From Ascaris suum (Eukaryota; Nematoda; Chromadorea; Rhabditida; Ascarididae), in the NCBI GenBank assembly GCA_013433145.1, contig CM024170.1, positions 13,491,866-13,555,865 on the forward strand: a stretch of DNA of 64,000 nucleotides, in the 5' to 3' direction. Position 1 is the stretch's first letter. Each line of letters starts with the position of its first letter. Made by a program: the position numbers and the translations under genes. Under the pieces are notes generated by a model. It was not told the DNA's origin and searched no databases. It saw only the letters and a program-made list of their open reading frames with translations. Shown here in pieces: positions 1 to 12,500 of the stretch.

Positions 1-656
1 GCATCCAAGTTCACAGTCATCATTTCGTTTGACACCTCATCTATGTGCACTGGCAATGCCTTTAGTCATTGAACTTTGACCATATCAAATTTTACCACCC
101 ATTTATGTATGAAAATAAAGCGAAAATCTCTCTGCTATATCCTTTGTTGCCCCTAGGCGCGTTTATTTTCGCCTTTCATCACGTACGAAAGTCCTACCGG
201 ATATGGGCTACCTCATAAAGCCCTCAGACACACTACCGATTCCCCTCCACTCTCTTCTCTTTCCTCGCAGTAATGCCAACAGGCATCGATTCTCACGTTA
301 ACAGATAACACGAATTTCCTCAAAATCATATGAACTACACATTTTTACAATGTCTTACTGGCGTTCTACATCAGCCATATAACTTAACCTCCAGTTATTT
401 CTTCCAAGGGAACGTGAGGTGACGTTACGGATTTAATAAAAAGCCGAACGATGAAACTTTTTTGTGCTGAAGAACTCATAACTTCCAGCATTATCCTCTA
501 TAAAACGCTCTCATCAAAGCAAACCAATGAAGAGAGATAAATAAATCCAATCTACCATTAACGTTGCATCGTACTCGTAAAGCAACAACGATGCATTTAA
601 AAATAGCTCCTTTTCACCTTTAAATTAAACCCCTTCATAGTGATAATGTAACTTAC

Positions 657-1707
657 CTTTCTGTACAATATCGAAGCGCCTTTAGTCCAAGGACTAAGAA
701 GCCAGAAGACAAAAATGATCTTTAATTCATAGTAGAACGGAAACCAGAACGAAACAATCACGTCGGTTATTGTTTCCACAAAACAGAATAAAGCAAATAC
801 AATCCAATACATCATCCATTTCACATATTCCCTTACATCCTGAAAAAAATCCACCTTAATTATTCCACCTTCAGCCAATTATTTATTAATTTCAAAATAT
901 AATAAATATTTCGGCCTAACAAATTTTGCATTGTAAAATCTTATTTGCTATTATATAATATATTTAAGGGAATAGAAAACTATAGTGCACCACTGCAGTA
1001 TCACTAAATGCAATAGAGATCATTATACGCCACCTGTGATAAAACGTAGCGCCAGCGCAAAGGATCCGAGATTTACATCTGCGAGATTATCAACGTTTCC
1101 GTGGTGGGAATATGAGGCTTTTGTAGTCATATCTAACCGACAGTACTACATACTCAATGAAAATTCACAGACAAATCAACAGCACGTATCATCGCTGCCA
1201 TATTTAAGAATCAACGAGCATAATATTTTCTCCCATGAAATATCTTTATAAAGGGGTATATTACAGCAATGATAATCCCACATAACTGAATGAAGAAAAC
1301 ATCTTTTTACTGATCCACGAATGCGATGGTTTTATCTAACAAATAAATTATTTAATCCCATATAATACACCTCCAACATCGAAACAATAACGACCATTTT
1401 TTATTCTTTGCAAAGTTCGTAATGCTGATATAAGAAAAACTTCGACCATAAAGTTTCGTTGCTTAATACTAATGCTGATTTAATGAAAAAATTAGTGATA
1501 AGAGGTGTCTATACTCGTATGACCATCTGCTCGACATTTCTTCATCCTCCCATCACTATCCCACACAATTCCACTCAATCGACTGTTGGTCAAGAGTGGA
1601 CCGCATGAACCAATACAGTGCGGCCAAAGTTTCTTGAATGCCCATTTTAACACTTCTGAGGCAGAGCCAGAATTCCGGAAATGCGATTTTCCGTGTCCCT
1701 TCCCGCG

Positions 1708-1790
<83 letters not shown>

Positions 1791-1959
1791 GGGGATGCCA
1801 TATCCATTTTAAAACTTTCTCATCCCAAAACAAAAAAAAAAAAATGAAATAAGCGATAAAAACGAGAACCTTAGTACGAACGGCCTTATAACTTCTATAG
1901 GCAGGATAGAGTGTTCCGGCGGTGAGGACGACAAAGCGCGAGATCACGGCCGACACCAT
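657..1959 (-). CDS. REEP/DP1/Yop1-family ER membrane-shaping protein, first two coding exons (3' part off the left edge)
   Basis: Two exons are seen: 1870-1959 (30 codons, starting [12 protein letters not shown]) and 657-839 (61 codons, [12 protein letters not shown] to [13 protein letters not shown]). The first ends AAG|GTTCTC, the second begins after TTTTTTTCAG and ends AAG|GTAAGT; both junctions are phase 0. The pieces match the N-terminal half of REEP1-4: [15 protein letters not shown], a hydrophobic hairpin, FPFYYELK and LLSP-TKGAS-LYRK. Family members insert hairpins into the ER membrane, curve tubules and link ER to microtubules. The expected next exon (HPxL-KExEID region) was not found in bases 1-656, so the gene continues beyond the window. 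The subtype (REEP1-4 rather than REEP5/6) rests on the MVS start and the YVKWMMYW block. Confidence 0.9.
1710..1787. repeat. (TA)n microsatellite, about 39 units
   Basis: An uninterrupted TA run lies inside the single REEP intron seen here (840-1869), about 85 bases from the first exon's donor. It is self-complementary and can extrude a cruciform. Open frames made of YIYIYI on both strands are artefacts of this repeat. Confidence 0.98.
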
Positions 1960-2936
1960 CTCACCGCCTTCGCCTTTAATGCACAACTAAATTCAACATT
2001 CAAAGAATATATACACTTTAACATGCAATTTCGTGATCGACATTATTTCCGTCAAGGTATATCGCCGAAATAAACCCAGAGCGGTTTATATATAACCAGA
2101 AGAAACCAACTCGCGGTTATATTCCACCAACATCCGAACAAATCATACTATATATATATTAACGCTAAGTGATATGAAAAACGATATATCAGCAAATCTG
2201 AAGCTCCAAACTCGAATACTATTTTTTACGTTCATCCTTTGGTGACAACAAATGAACAACCAAGGGATTAGGGAGGAGGAAGCAGGGAGAAAGAAGATGA
2301 GGAGTTTGAGTCAGTATCAGAAAGACGCCTGAGCTGGAATAGTAGTTGCAGCTGCGATGAGGAGCACCAGTTGGCGGATCTCGTAAAGGTATGGATAGGA
2401 TCTGAGCGGAGACGTGGTTGAAGTGGGTAGAGTGGCTGGACATAATTGAACACGAAAGCTTCTTGTACAAGCAACACCCTTGCAAGGAATGACAGCAGGA
2501 ATAGAGAGGAAGGAGGGCAGGAAGGGTCGACGCTGGAAGCAGAGATCAAGTAATTAAAGTCGAAGTTGTTAAGCACGAACAACAGGGCGATCACTCTCAC
2601 AACTCTCAACAATACAAAAATATTGGAGTTGAGCACTCTGAGGACAATTCAGATCCTTGAGCCATATCATCTCAAAATTAAGTTCGACAGATGCTTAGAA
2701 AACCTTCACTCATCATTCGATGCAATTTATGATCATCAATTATATACGAAACAATATTTGTGCACGAATATGCATTTAGAAAAATAGCAGCAGAATGGGC
2801 GATCAACTCTACGAATTTTATTCAAGACCTGAATAAATTTGCATATGACACTCTTTTCATCTTTGGTTCTTGAACTGGCAGCGACAAGTTAGCAATGGCA
2901 GCCCTTATATATAATTTATGCATATGTAAATATATA
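1960..2936. other. 5' flank of the REEP gene, no gene recognised
   Basis: This stretch lies upstream of the REEP start codon. It contains AT-rich DNA and a purine-rich block around 2265-2310 (pyrimidine-rich on the gene strand). Two overlapping minus-strand open frames (2219-2485, 2268-2636) are rich in Ser/Leu and look like translations of this simple composition. I see no TATA box or other promoter motif I could defend. Confidence 0.4.
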
Positions 2937-2938
2937 TA

Positions 2939-3451
2939 CAGGATGGCCCAGAAGTAGCAGTGAGTAGTTCGGCGATCGATATCTTCATTACGCTTTCGTG
3001 TTTCATGCGTTTTTTTTATTTCGATAACCTATAAAATCCTTAACTTTCATAACGAGATGAATTCTGCCGGTCGCTCATTGCAAAAACATATAATGATGAT
3101 GATGAAGCTTTATTCCAAATATATGAGAATTTCATTGAAGTTGTCAGACAGTAGCCTGAAACACTTCTGACTCTCAAGTAATCAAAGTTGCTGTCATTAA
3201 TTTTGAAGGAAGCGCACTATTGAGGATGCAATTCACAAAGGATGGCCGCAGTCCAGTGAGCCAAATGAAAGAAATCCCAAATTTTGGGCTGAAAAAATGC
3301 ACTGAAATCCATGGCGTCTTTCAACGGAACTGCGTTGATCAACATTTATTGTAATGTTTCATTGCAAATGACTGTCTCCAAATGAAAACTCGTTGAAAAT
3401 TTCGGAATTATACCTCCATAAACGATACACTGCTACTTATGAGCCATCCTC
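2939..3451 (+). mobile_element. Decayed Tc1/mariner-type transposon with 23-bp terminal inverted repeats
   Basis: The left end (2940-2962) and right end (3428-3450) are inverted copies with 21 of 23 bases matching (AGGATGGC.CA.AAGTAGCAGTG). Both lie between TA dinucleotides, as expected of TA target-site duplication. The interior is about 0.5 kb, too short for an active transposase. Near 3240-3300 the plus strand still reads GWPQSSEPN followed by NPKFWAEK, recalling the conserved W-P-P-x-S-P-D-x-N-P block around the third catalytic Asp; here that Asp is lost. Frames after it are broken, so this is an internally deleted, inactive copy. Assignment to the IS630-Tc1-mariner superfamily rests on the TA duplication, the TIR type and this block. 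Confidence 0.8.
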
Positions 3452-3453
3452 TA

Positions 3454-6400
3454 TATAGTGCATATGCATATACCTGTATGATGGTGCAAGTATTTATATA
3501 CAAATATATGCAAATATAGTTCAGTATTCAAGTCTAGAATGCTCCAGATTTATGATGAAATATATTTGCCAGCATATTTCTGACATCCTTCAGTACAAAC
3601 CCTCTTCTTTTAGTGAATAAAGCAAACATAACTAATATCCAATAGGACCGACGGCTCTAAGTCTCAGTACGGTGGCAGAATCCCTACCACTATTTAATCA
3701 AATATTTCGTTCACATCAAGCTATAGAAAATTTGCAAATAAAGGGAACATTTATCACCAAAAGAACATTGAGTTAATTACCAGTTATAAATTCACTCAAA
3801 GCAAAAAAAATTCAAGAAATTCCACTTCTGGATCGTCTCTTTTCTCCCCTTCCCCCTCGGCAGTTGAATCCTTCCACTGCCACAATATAAAAACCAATAA
3901 AAATGACAACTCACTCGAAGTTGTTGTCAACGCAATACCTTCTTTATTCGATAATTGTGTTAAATAGACGACAACATCATCAACACATTGAATTATGGAC
4001 TTTACCAAACGAGAGATGGAGGGGAGTATGAAATGCATCAACAAATCTAATTGCCCAATAAACTTGCACAAAACTAGGAGAGTCTTGACAACGAAACATC
4101 TCAATCGTATGACCCTTCACGGTAGCTTTCTTGTGAGCGGAAGTACATCACACTCGTTGCACTATCGATGAGTGCCTGCCTATTTGTTCGTCTATGTAGA
4201 AATCTATGTCTGATTATGAAGGTATGCATCGTGATACGCGCGGCTACGATTGCCATCTTTGGGTAGATAAGGACGCCTAAGGAAGGTTAATAAGGACGAA
4301 TACAGCGAGTGGATCACGATGTCCCACCAAAACTACAGCAGTTGGCTTTGATTTTGAACCGTGAACGGCCTTCCATGTTAGTCGGACTGAACTTTTTTTT
4401 TACTCTTCGCACCGTTTAGTAGTAATTGCGGAAATATTTTAAACAAATAATATGCATCACTTTTTGAAGAACAAAGTTTTTCCACCTTTTACTTCCTTCC
4501 ACAGATATTTCCTTCCAACAACTGAGAGACGAGGTTTCAATAAGACCACCAAGACTAAAGTCCAGATTTCATATTCTGAGAGTGCAACTCCTGCGATTAA
4601 AAAAAGCGGAGAGGTAAATCAGCGAATACAAACTCTCATGACCCCACTCATCAAACCGACCGCTTTCATAGACGTCAACTGATAATAAAAAATGCGCGCA
4701 AATTCAAAATTAATCACATCCATCGCTTGCGCAAATCTACTACAAAAGAATTCTAATTTTTCCAATGTAAATGGGAAAAAATTTATGCAAATTTCTAAGC
4801 TCATTTACATATCGTTTACTCATTCATAGGTTGACCAATCAACCTGAAATTTGGCGTAAAGTACTATCCTGTGGCTTCGATTCTATCCAAGTTTTGCAAT
4901 CATAGCTTTAATGATGCGCAAATTGAAGTCATCAAACCGACATGCACATAAGCATGCATATATGAATGCACAGATATCCATCATCGCTGCAATGTGCCTC
5001 GAGGATGCAACCATGTAAAAGCCTACGAAAAAATTACACTATTTAAAAATGTAAATTTTACAAAATGTAAAAGAAAATTACATTTTCAACGTTTTTAGTA
5101 CATTATAAAGCCTCAAACATTATTCCCCTTCAGTTATATTCCCCCCAACGTTATCGATAAGATAATCACTTCTTCACTCGATTATCAATGCCTATCAATC
5201 GGCAATCGAACAAAGAGCACTATTTGAAGTTGGTTTTAAATAAAAGAATACAGGGAGAATTGAATAAACTGATAACATCTATGAAAAATGAAAGACGAAG
5301 AAAATACTCAGATTTCTGAGAAAGCATATCGTCTAGATTATCGCCCTCATCAAGGAATTTCTTTAGAATTATACAACCCCTCTCCTTCGATCACCGTAAG
5401 TCCTTTCGCGCTCGTATTTTTCTCTCGACCTAGAAAAGCGAAAAATGGCCAGAACTATGAATGAGAGAATCTACAAGTTCCGAGCATTACAAACACAATT
5501 TAACGGTATTCCCTTAACTAAATAATATATAAACAAAGGTTCTAGTTACCTTGAAATATTATCCCACTCATACAATCCATCACAGCTATACGAGGAAGCA
5601 ACGGGTAAGGAGTGCATCTAAAGTTCAGTACACTCTGCATTGCCTCGATGCACGCAGTGATTGGAAAGCTAGCGCAATGCATTGTTTAGTAGCTGTCGAG
5701 TGAGGAACACACTGCACAGAATGCACCCGAAGTGCAAAACCATGACCTCATTTCATTGCCTCCCACATTTTTGTTCTGACGTCTCGTCGTGATAGAACAG
5801 ACTTTATTTTGACGAGGAAGTGAGGGTCGAAGGGATGGAGGGGGAGAGGGAAGTGAGAGGGGTAGTGGGGGGTGGGTGGACAGCATGTGATGATGGTTAC
5901 GACCCCCCCCCCCCACATTCCTACCGCAAGAGACGTATTTATGAACCACACAGTTGTTCACTGGACCACAGACCATATTTTTTAGCCAAACATCATAGTA
6001 TATATAGAATGAAAACTAAACTTAAGAGCGAAGGGAATTCCAAGAAATATGGGATGCGTCCAAGCACTGCTTGCACACGATGCCAGTGACTATATTTACA
6101 TAGTGAGTTTTTGTTGTACAGCAAGTTGATGCTGTATTTCTCGAGTGTCTCTCTAGCAAGATTGTGCTTGGCAACATCAGGTGAAGGATAAATGCCTCAA
6201 TATTATCGTTTAGAGGCTAAAGACAACTTGTAAGTCAGGTATGATGGTTTTTTCAAGGTTTCGGCGCACTGCCAGCGGTGGACATGATTCATTGCACGAC
6301 CTAAGCAAGAATGAACCACCAAGATCACACATAAACTGAAACACTGATGAGATGTTTGAAGGTTGTCTCGCAATCTGAGGAATATAATGCGGGAAGAGTG

Positions 6401-9400
6401 AGCTGAGAATATGACAAGAGAACATCACAAAGGAAAGCGAATAGAAGGTAATAATGACAAGGAGGAGGTTAGATGTTAATTACTTTCAGGAGATAAAAAT
6501 TAGAAATTAGAGAAATGATACTTGACCCGATTCACCGCTCCTGCTGATGGCAACACGCGGGAATGTTGAAAAAAATCATCATACCTGCGCTAACAATTTT
6601 ATCTCACATGCAACCTGTCGATTTAATTGCAATTAGTCTCTTTCAGATTACACTTAAAATATCGAAGCTATGAATATATGGAAAGAATTTCTACAAGAAC
6701 GAATGAAGGAGAGTACTGAAGGAGGAAAGGAAGAGTCAATCGTACTAAAGTATCGATGAATGCCGGGGAAATGCACTCAGCGCCGCCTCAATAAACGATC
6801 GACAATAAAAAAAAGCAAAGTTTTTATTAGGTTTGCAACAAAGGATGTCAAATAGCATCGATGACCGATCAATCTTTGCGCTAAAATTTCTTCAAAAAGA
6901 CGAAAGAGAAATTCTTTTAATCGCACAAAATTTGACATTTTGAAGTCGATACTTCCCCCTTCATCGATATACACTATCAACTACAATTAAGGATCATTCA
7001 TATTTCATTACGTAGACAATCGGAAGTGAAAAAAAAATGAGGGAGATATCTGGAAGTATTTTTATTCAAATCTGTGATAAATAGTCAAACCCCGACGTCG
7101 GGTCCATTGTCAAATGGATCAATGGGGAAATGATTAGGCCATTAAAACAGCCAGAAAGAATATGGCGCAAATGACGGTCTCGAAATGAGATCGCAAATGC
7201 AGCTATAATCGTATATCAAAAAAAGAGAAGAAAAAGCAAAGAAGCATCGATGTCAGCTGAGACAGTTATTCGAGAATATCAAGCAATTCGAAACATCGTC
7301 AGTCCTAAATGCAACGAATCGACAGAAACGTAAAATAACACCAACAAAGAAGCACTCATAAATAATAGTATAGAAATGAAATATTACCAGGTGATCGGTT
7401 ATATAAAAACACCACAATTAAACTAACAGATTTCTCAAAAATATGCATTCTAGATTTTTGGGCTTAGAGCTCTAATATATTCCCCCCCTACCCCTCCTTC
7501 CCCCCCCCCCTCCCGACCTCACTCTCTTCATCTAAATTCCTTTGATGATCTATTGCTATCAGATGATCAAATAACCAATCGATATTTTTGCGTCCCAATT
7601 TTCTTTCTTATCTGAATGAAATCATAAAGATTCATGAAGAGTAATGACTATAAACCTCCCTGAAAAAAGAAAGACAACAATCAAATTGATTGTTCACATA
7701 ATATTATGAACTACTGAGGGATTAATAAAAGTGTTCATTAAATAGGTGAATGAATTCTCGGTTGGCATCTTATCAAATGTGCAAATTTCTGAGTCAGATG
7801 AGCGATTAAACCAAGCAAACATCGCTAAATAAGATCTTATGAAGCGTGGGAATTCCCCTGGAAAGACGTCTGATCATAACTACATGTTGTATCGTTCACT
7901 ATGGAGATGAGCCGACAGACGGATACATTTATGCCATGAGGGAAGAGGGGGGGGGGAGGGTGGGAACACTCCCATATTATCATGTTTCACCAATCCCCTA
8001 TCAACGGCACACTCGTACAACGAAACAAAATCATTGCCTTATCTAGCAATTTTCTCTGATTTCATCGCAGAAAAGTCAAAGATCAACCCGATGACAGTGA
8101 CTTTGGTCAAAGAAACGACAGATGAATTGCGTCGCTGTTCGTAATTTGCAGAAACAATGAGTGTGCAATGTGCAGATGCAATATGAATGCCATCAACAGG
8201 TAGCATAGATCAACACGACGGTGTGTATGGGCCGACTGTCACTAAAACGAGTTCCCGTCAACGAGGTAACCGTAAATTAAATCCACTGATTCCACAGCAG
8301 ACACATAAATCTATACAGACATTTCACTGCATTCTCGCACTGCTATTTTGATGCAAATTATAATGTACATATGACACACTTATGATGCATATGTTGTGAG
8401 TGCTACTCTCTAATAAAGTCTAAAAGCCATACTTCACACTTCACTCGCACAACAAAGCAATCGATTTCTGCTGAATATGACCAACGAAAAGAGACAGAAG
8501 CTAGCTCTTTGATTCCAACTCTTGCTAGCGCATATGGCCGACTCCGGTGAGAGTTAATTGCTTCCCATGTCTGCTCCGGCGTTCCCCATAATATACCTCA
8601 TAAATATTATTTACATCAAAACAAAAAGCATAGTAGGTGGTGATACAACTTGGGTGACAATATATGCTACTTTCTGCAGTTCATTATTCACAGTGAATTT
8701 GGGCCATAACACTGCAAGGTGGCCGCAAGATTATGCAGCATATATGTTTGCAGATGGGAACACTGAATAAAACCGGGTCGGAGCTTCAGTAGCAACCGGG
8801 CGAAATGTATGGCCTACTTGCAAAAATGTGTAAAGTTGGAGCAAGTTTTTAAGGCTTTTTTTTCGTTTGAGAAAACATAGAAAGAACTTCGAATCAATCA
8901 CTGCAGAGAAAAAAAAAATTCCACACTATTGCTCGAAAAAAATTCCGAACTTCTCCGAACAAGAGAAAAATTTTAGAAAGTAATGCCAATTGAAATTGAA
9001 GGATCACAATTACACAGCATCATTACATTACCTGTCGCAATCGGAACATTGTATCTAAAACTCTCCAATAGTGAATGGTGCTGGAGCCTTAAGATACTCA
9101 ACAAACAAGTTCCAAGAACATGATAAAAAACTGCAATGAAGATGATGTTATCGAAATAGTACAATCACAATCGTAAGTTGAAATGAAAAAAAAAATCATT
9201 TAATAATCAATTTTCAAATATACTAAAGTGGAAGCAAGAGACGAACTAATTTGGCTATTATCTATCATTTTGAAACAATCGAAAAGTTAATGAGATTTAT
9301 TATGCTATAAAGTTGCGCAAAAATGCAATATGCAATAAAATCTTATGCAATAAAAATAAAAACGAAAAATCTATTGACCTCACCTTCGTACTGACGAGAG

Positions 9401-9500
9401 GAAATTCCGACTCTCACGGCTAATTTCATCAATTTTTAATTAGCAATAAATAATAGCCGTATAATGTAATAATTCACCAATGGTTGGTTAACAGCCGATA
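3454..9500. other. Long AT-rich stretch without recognised genes
   Basis: Read on both strands, this region shows only short open frames without splice-flanked coding character. It holds C-tracts at 5903-5914 and 7500-7510, a G-tract at 7947-7956 and a GA-rich block at 5820-5880. A minus-strand frame at 3796-4104 contains CVDDVVVYL, which resembles a reverse-transcriptase YxDD box, but nothing around it supports that reading. Confidence 0.35.
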
Positions 9501-12500
9501 AGTGACATGTTGCCCTTCGAATAATTCGTTCGCCATCAGCGATCAATAAATGGCCCGACTGACAGTCAGGCAATCGTCGCATTAAGATGCTCTAACCAAC
9601 ATTTGATGATGCTCTCGAGCTTATTCGCCAAAGACTGCCAAGTGGGCGGTCACCTCAACTCATTCAACTAGCGGGTATTTCCTCACCAGCGCCGTAGACT
9701 CGATCAATGAGTGGTTGAGAATTTCTACACAAGTCGACAACTAAACCAGCAAAATAGCTCACTAGTGGTTCGGCATTAATCGACAACTATCAGGCTGGGG
9801 TTTATGCACGTAAATCACAACGACTTCTCTACTAGGGAATTTCGATGCCAGATACTTTAAGAGGAAGGAAGGCCCGGAAGCATTCCCCGTCTTTCATAGC
9901 GCACCAACAGCAGCAATTATTGAAGATGTAAGGTGCTTCGTCTTTTCCGCTTAGCAGTTCTAGGATGTGTGGGTGATGGTTTCCACTACGCTAAAAGAAA
10001 AGATGGGCGAAGAAAATTAACGCCTTACTGGTTTTGAACTTGCACAGATAAGTTGCAAAACAAACTGAAGATGACAAGAACCAAGGATGTTGATGCTGTA
10101 ATATTTTAAAAGCCTTATCCTCGAATTCATCGCCAACCAGAAAGATTCATCCCAACCTTATCTCCTCCCCCAGCTCCCCTCCTCCCGACCTTTCCTTCAT
10201 TTCCCACATATTTTCTTCAAGAATTACCATATCTCGTTTCATTCCACATCACCACACTATGCATGATTCCTAAATTACAGCTGACGATTCATCTTTAATG
10301 AACAAAATAGTCTTTATGTCCGTCCATTCTACACTCGGCAGTATCGATCACATCTGCTCATCACAGCGCGTCGAATGGCCACCTCTCCCACATCATAACC
10401 CTTCCCTCTGGCTATCGGAACTATTACACAACACATTCTAGAATTGTGCAGATATTACAAGCATCGACGGGATCTGCTCCCCTTTTACCGTCCCCTCGCC
10501 CTCACCTAATTTTTCCCTCCCCACCCCTGTCATCGTTCTTTTTGAGATCTTAGTAAAACTGCCTCCCCATCATCCATTTCTCATCGTCAACTGATCTTGT
10601 CCTTGAAATAAAGAAACCGCTGTCTGTGCCGAACGGGTACGCACTACCGCAGCGCCTGTGGGACAGCAGTGATTTAATAAAACCAAAAAATACGCAATGA
10701 GGAAATCCTAAAACCTCGAATTCAACGATCCCTCTTTAAACTTACTCATAGTCCACAATAATAGAATATATCGATCGGTCTACTACGCAATTGTGGCCTA
10801 AGAAACCGTTCAACGCAAAATTCAATCGCTGTTCAAGATGAGCCCTTTAAAGTAGGGGGTATTTGGTGTTTTGCGCTTTTCAGAGGGTTTTTTGGCATAT
10901 TCACGAAAGTAGGACAATGAAAGGAAATTGGGAGTAGCGGAAAGGAAGGTGAGTGAAACATCTTGTTTCCGGTACTCGAAGGTAATTCCTCTTGCGTGGG
11001 GGATCTTCATGGAGGTTGGATAAAGTGAAGACCTCAGTATCTACTTAAGGAAACACGACAAGAAAATACTTCAGAAAATACAACAGGTAAAAAGCACAAT
11101 AGTTCCTTCTGGACAACACAAAGAGGTTATCGCCGTCGGCGAAAACAAATTCAACACAACCTAAACACGCACCTCAACAGATTGCAGCTTCTGCGTCGAG
11201 CAGACCTCGCTTCACTGTTTCCGCATTGCATCGTCACAGCCCACATTCCTCTCGTCATCTGCACTCTCTTAGCGTTTATGCATGATTGTCGATTCTCTCG
11301 CAGAACGCACCTCGTGCTTGGCCAAATGGGACACTTCGACGCTTTATGTCAGAAGGCTGCCTAACTCATCCGTCTCTAGCTAACAGTTGCAGGTTATTAG
11401 GTTACATGAAGGGAGGGGGGGGGGGGGAGAGGGAGTGGGGCGATGGAGGTTATACTAAACAGACGTAGACAATATTAAGCGAGTTCAGCATGACCCATTT
11501 CCAGCAACCTACGGCTCGTTTCATGACATCATTTGTCAGCACTTATCACCGTGTTAGATCGCCAAAATATCACGACTATTTGCACGTCATGCTTGTTTTC
11601 ACATGTTGCCTCAAGGAGGCTGATCAGCTCCTAATAAACGCACAATCCCCAAATAAGGGAGAAGGCGGTCGTTTCCCCGTTCCATCAAATCGTGCATTCC
11701 CATTCTGCGTTGAACAATCACTTTATCATATAGGAACTCATATCAATATGTACATTGCGCCATATCTATGGATTTCTAAACGTAACGGCCTTATAAAGCG
11801 TTGATGATGAGCGCTATACACAATAATTGTATGCTCTACCGCTAATGTATTTATGATTGTTTAAGAAGGAAGCTGTTATCGGCTTCATAATAAATTATCG
11901 CAAAAAAGGGCACCTATAGACTTTATCCAAGAGAGGAACTAAGAGGTCTACTATGGTCTGTTGCCTTTCCTGGATGGTTAAGAAAAAGTTCCCGACCAGG
12001 CCGCGTATGAGGTGGGAGGGCAGGGGAGATGGAGCGGGGAGAGGAAGAGAAGGCGACCTATTAAAACCCCGCGAATATTCTTCACTGTTTACAGCATCGA
12101 CTTAATTCGCGCACTCGCATATCCTTTCGTCTTCAGCTAATCACTGACTATGGACATCCTATCAGACCAGATGACGTCACTTGCCAGTACTTTAGATTAC
12201 GGTGACGTCGCCACCGGAAATAATGCTTTCGTTAATAATATTTTCAAAAACACAAAAGCAATAAGAACGTTTCATAAAGTTGCAAGTTTCGCAATCCTTC
12301 CTATATATAAGTTGGAAAACGTGTAATAAACTTTACTAGAAACCTACAGCATTGAGAGGAACACAAAGGTGATATTGATCGTTTCACAGATGATTAAGAC
12401 ATCAAGTGAGTTGAACGACACTGACGTCCATCAATCAACGAAGCATCGCTACGGCGTTTTATTTCCTTTTTTTTTTCTTTCACAGTCGGAAATTTTATCT

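Noticed and set aside
1556..1807. Open frames on both strands made of repeated Tyr-Ile
   Set aside because: They are translations of the TA microsatellite.
2219..2636. Two overlapping Ser/Leu-rich minus-strand frames upstream of REEP
   Set aside because: Low-complexity composition, no splice sites, and the two frames explain each other as products of biased base content.
3796..4104. CVDDVVVYL on the minus strand, like a reverse-transcriptase YxDD box
   Set aside because: No neighbouring reverse-transcriptase motifs in any frame; likely chance.
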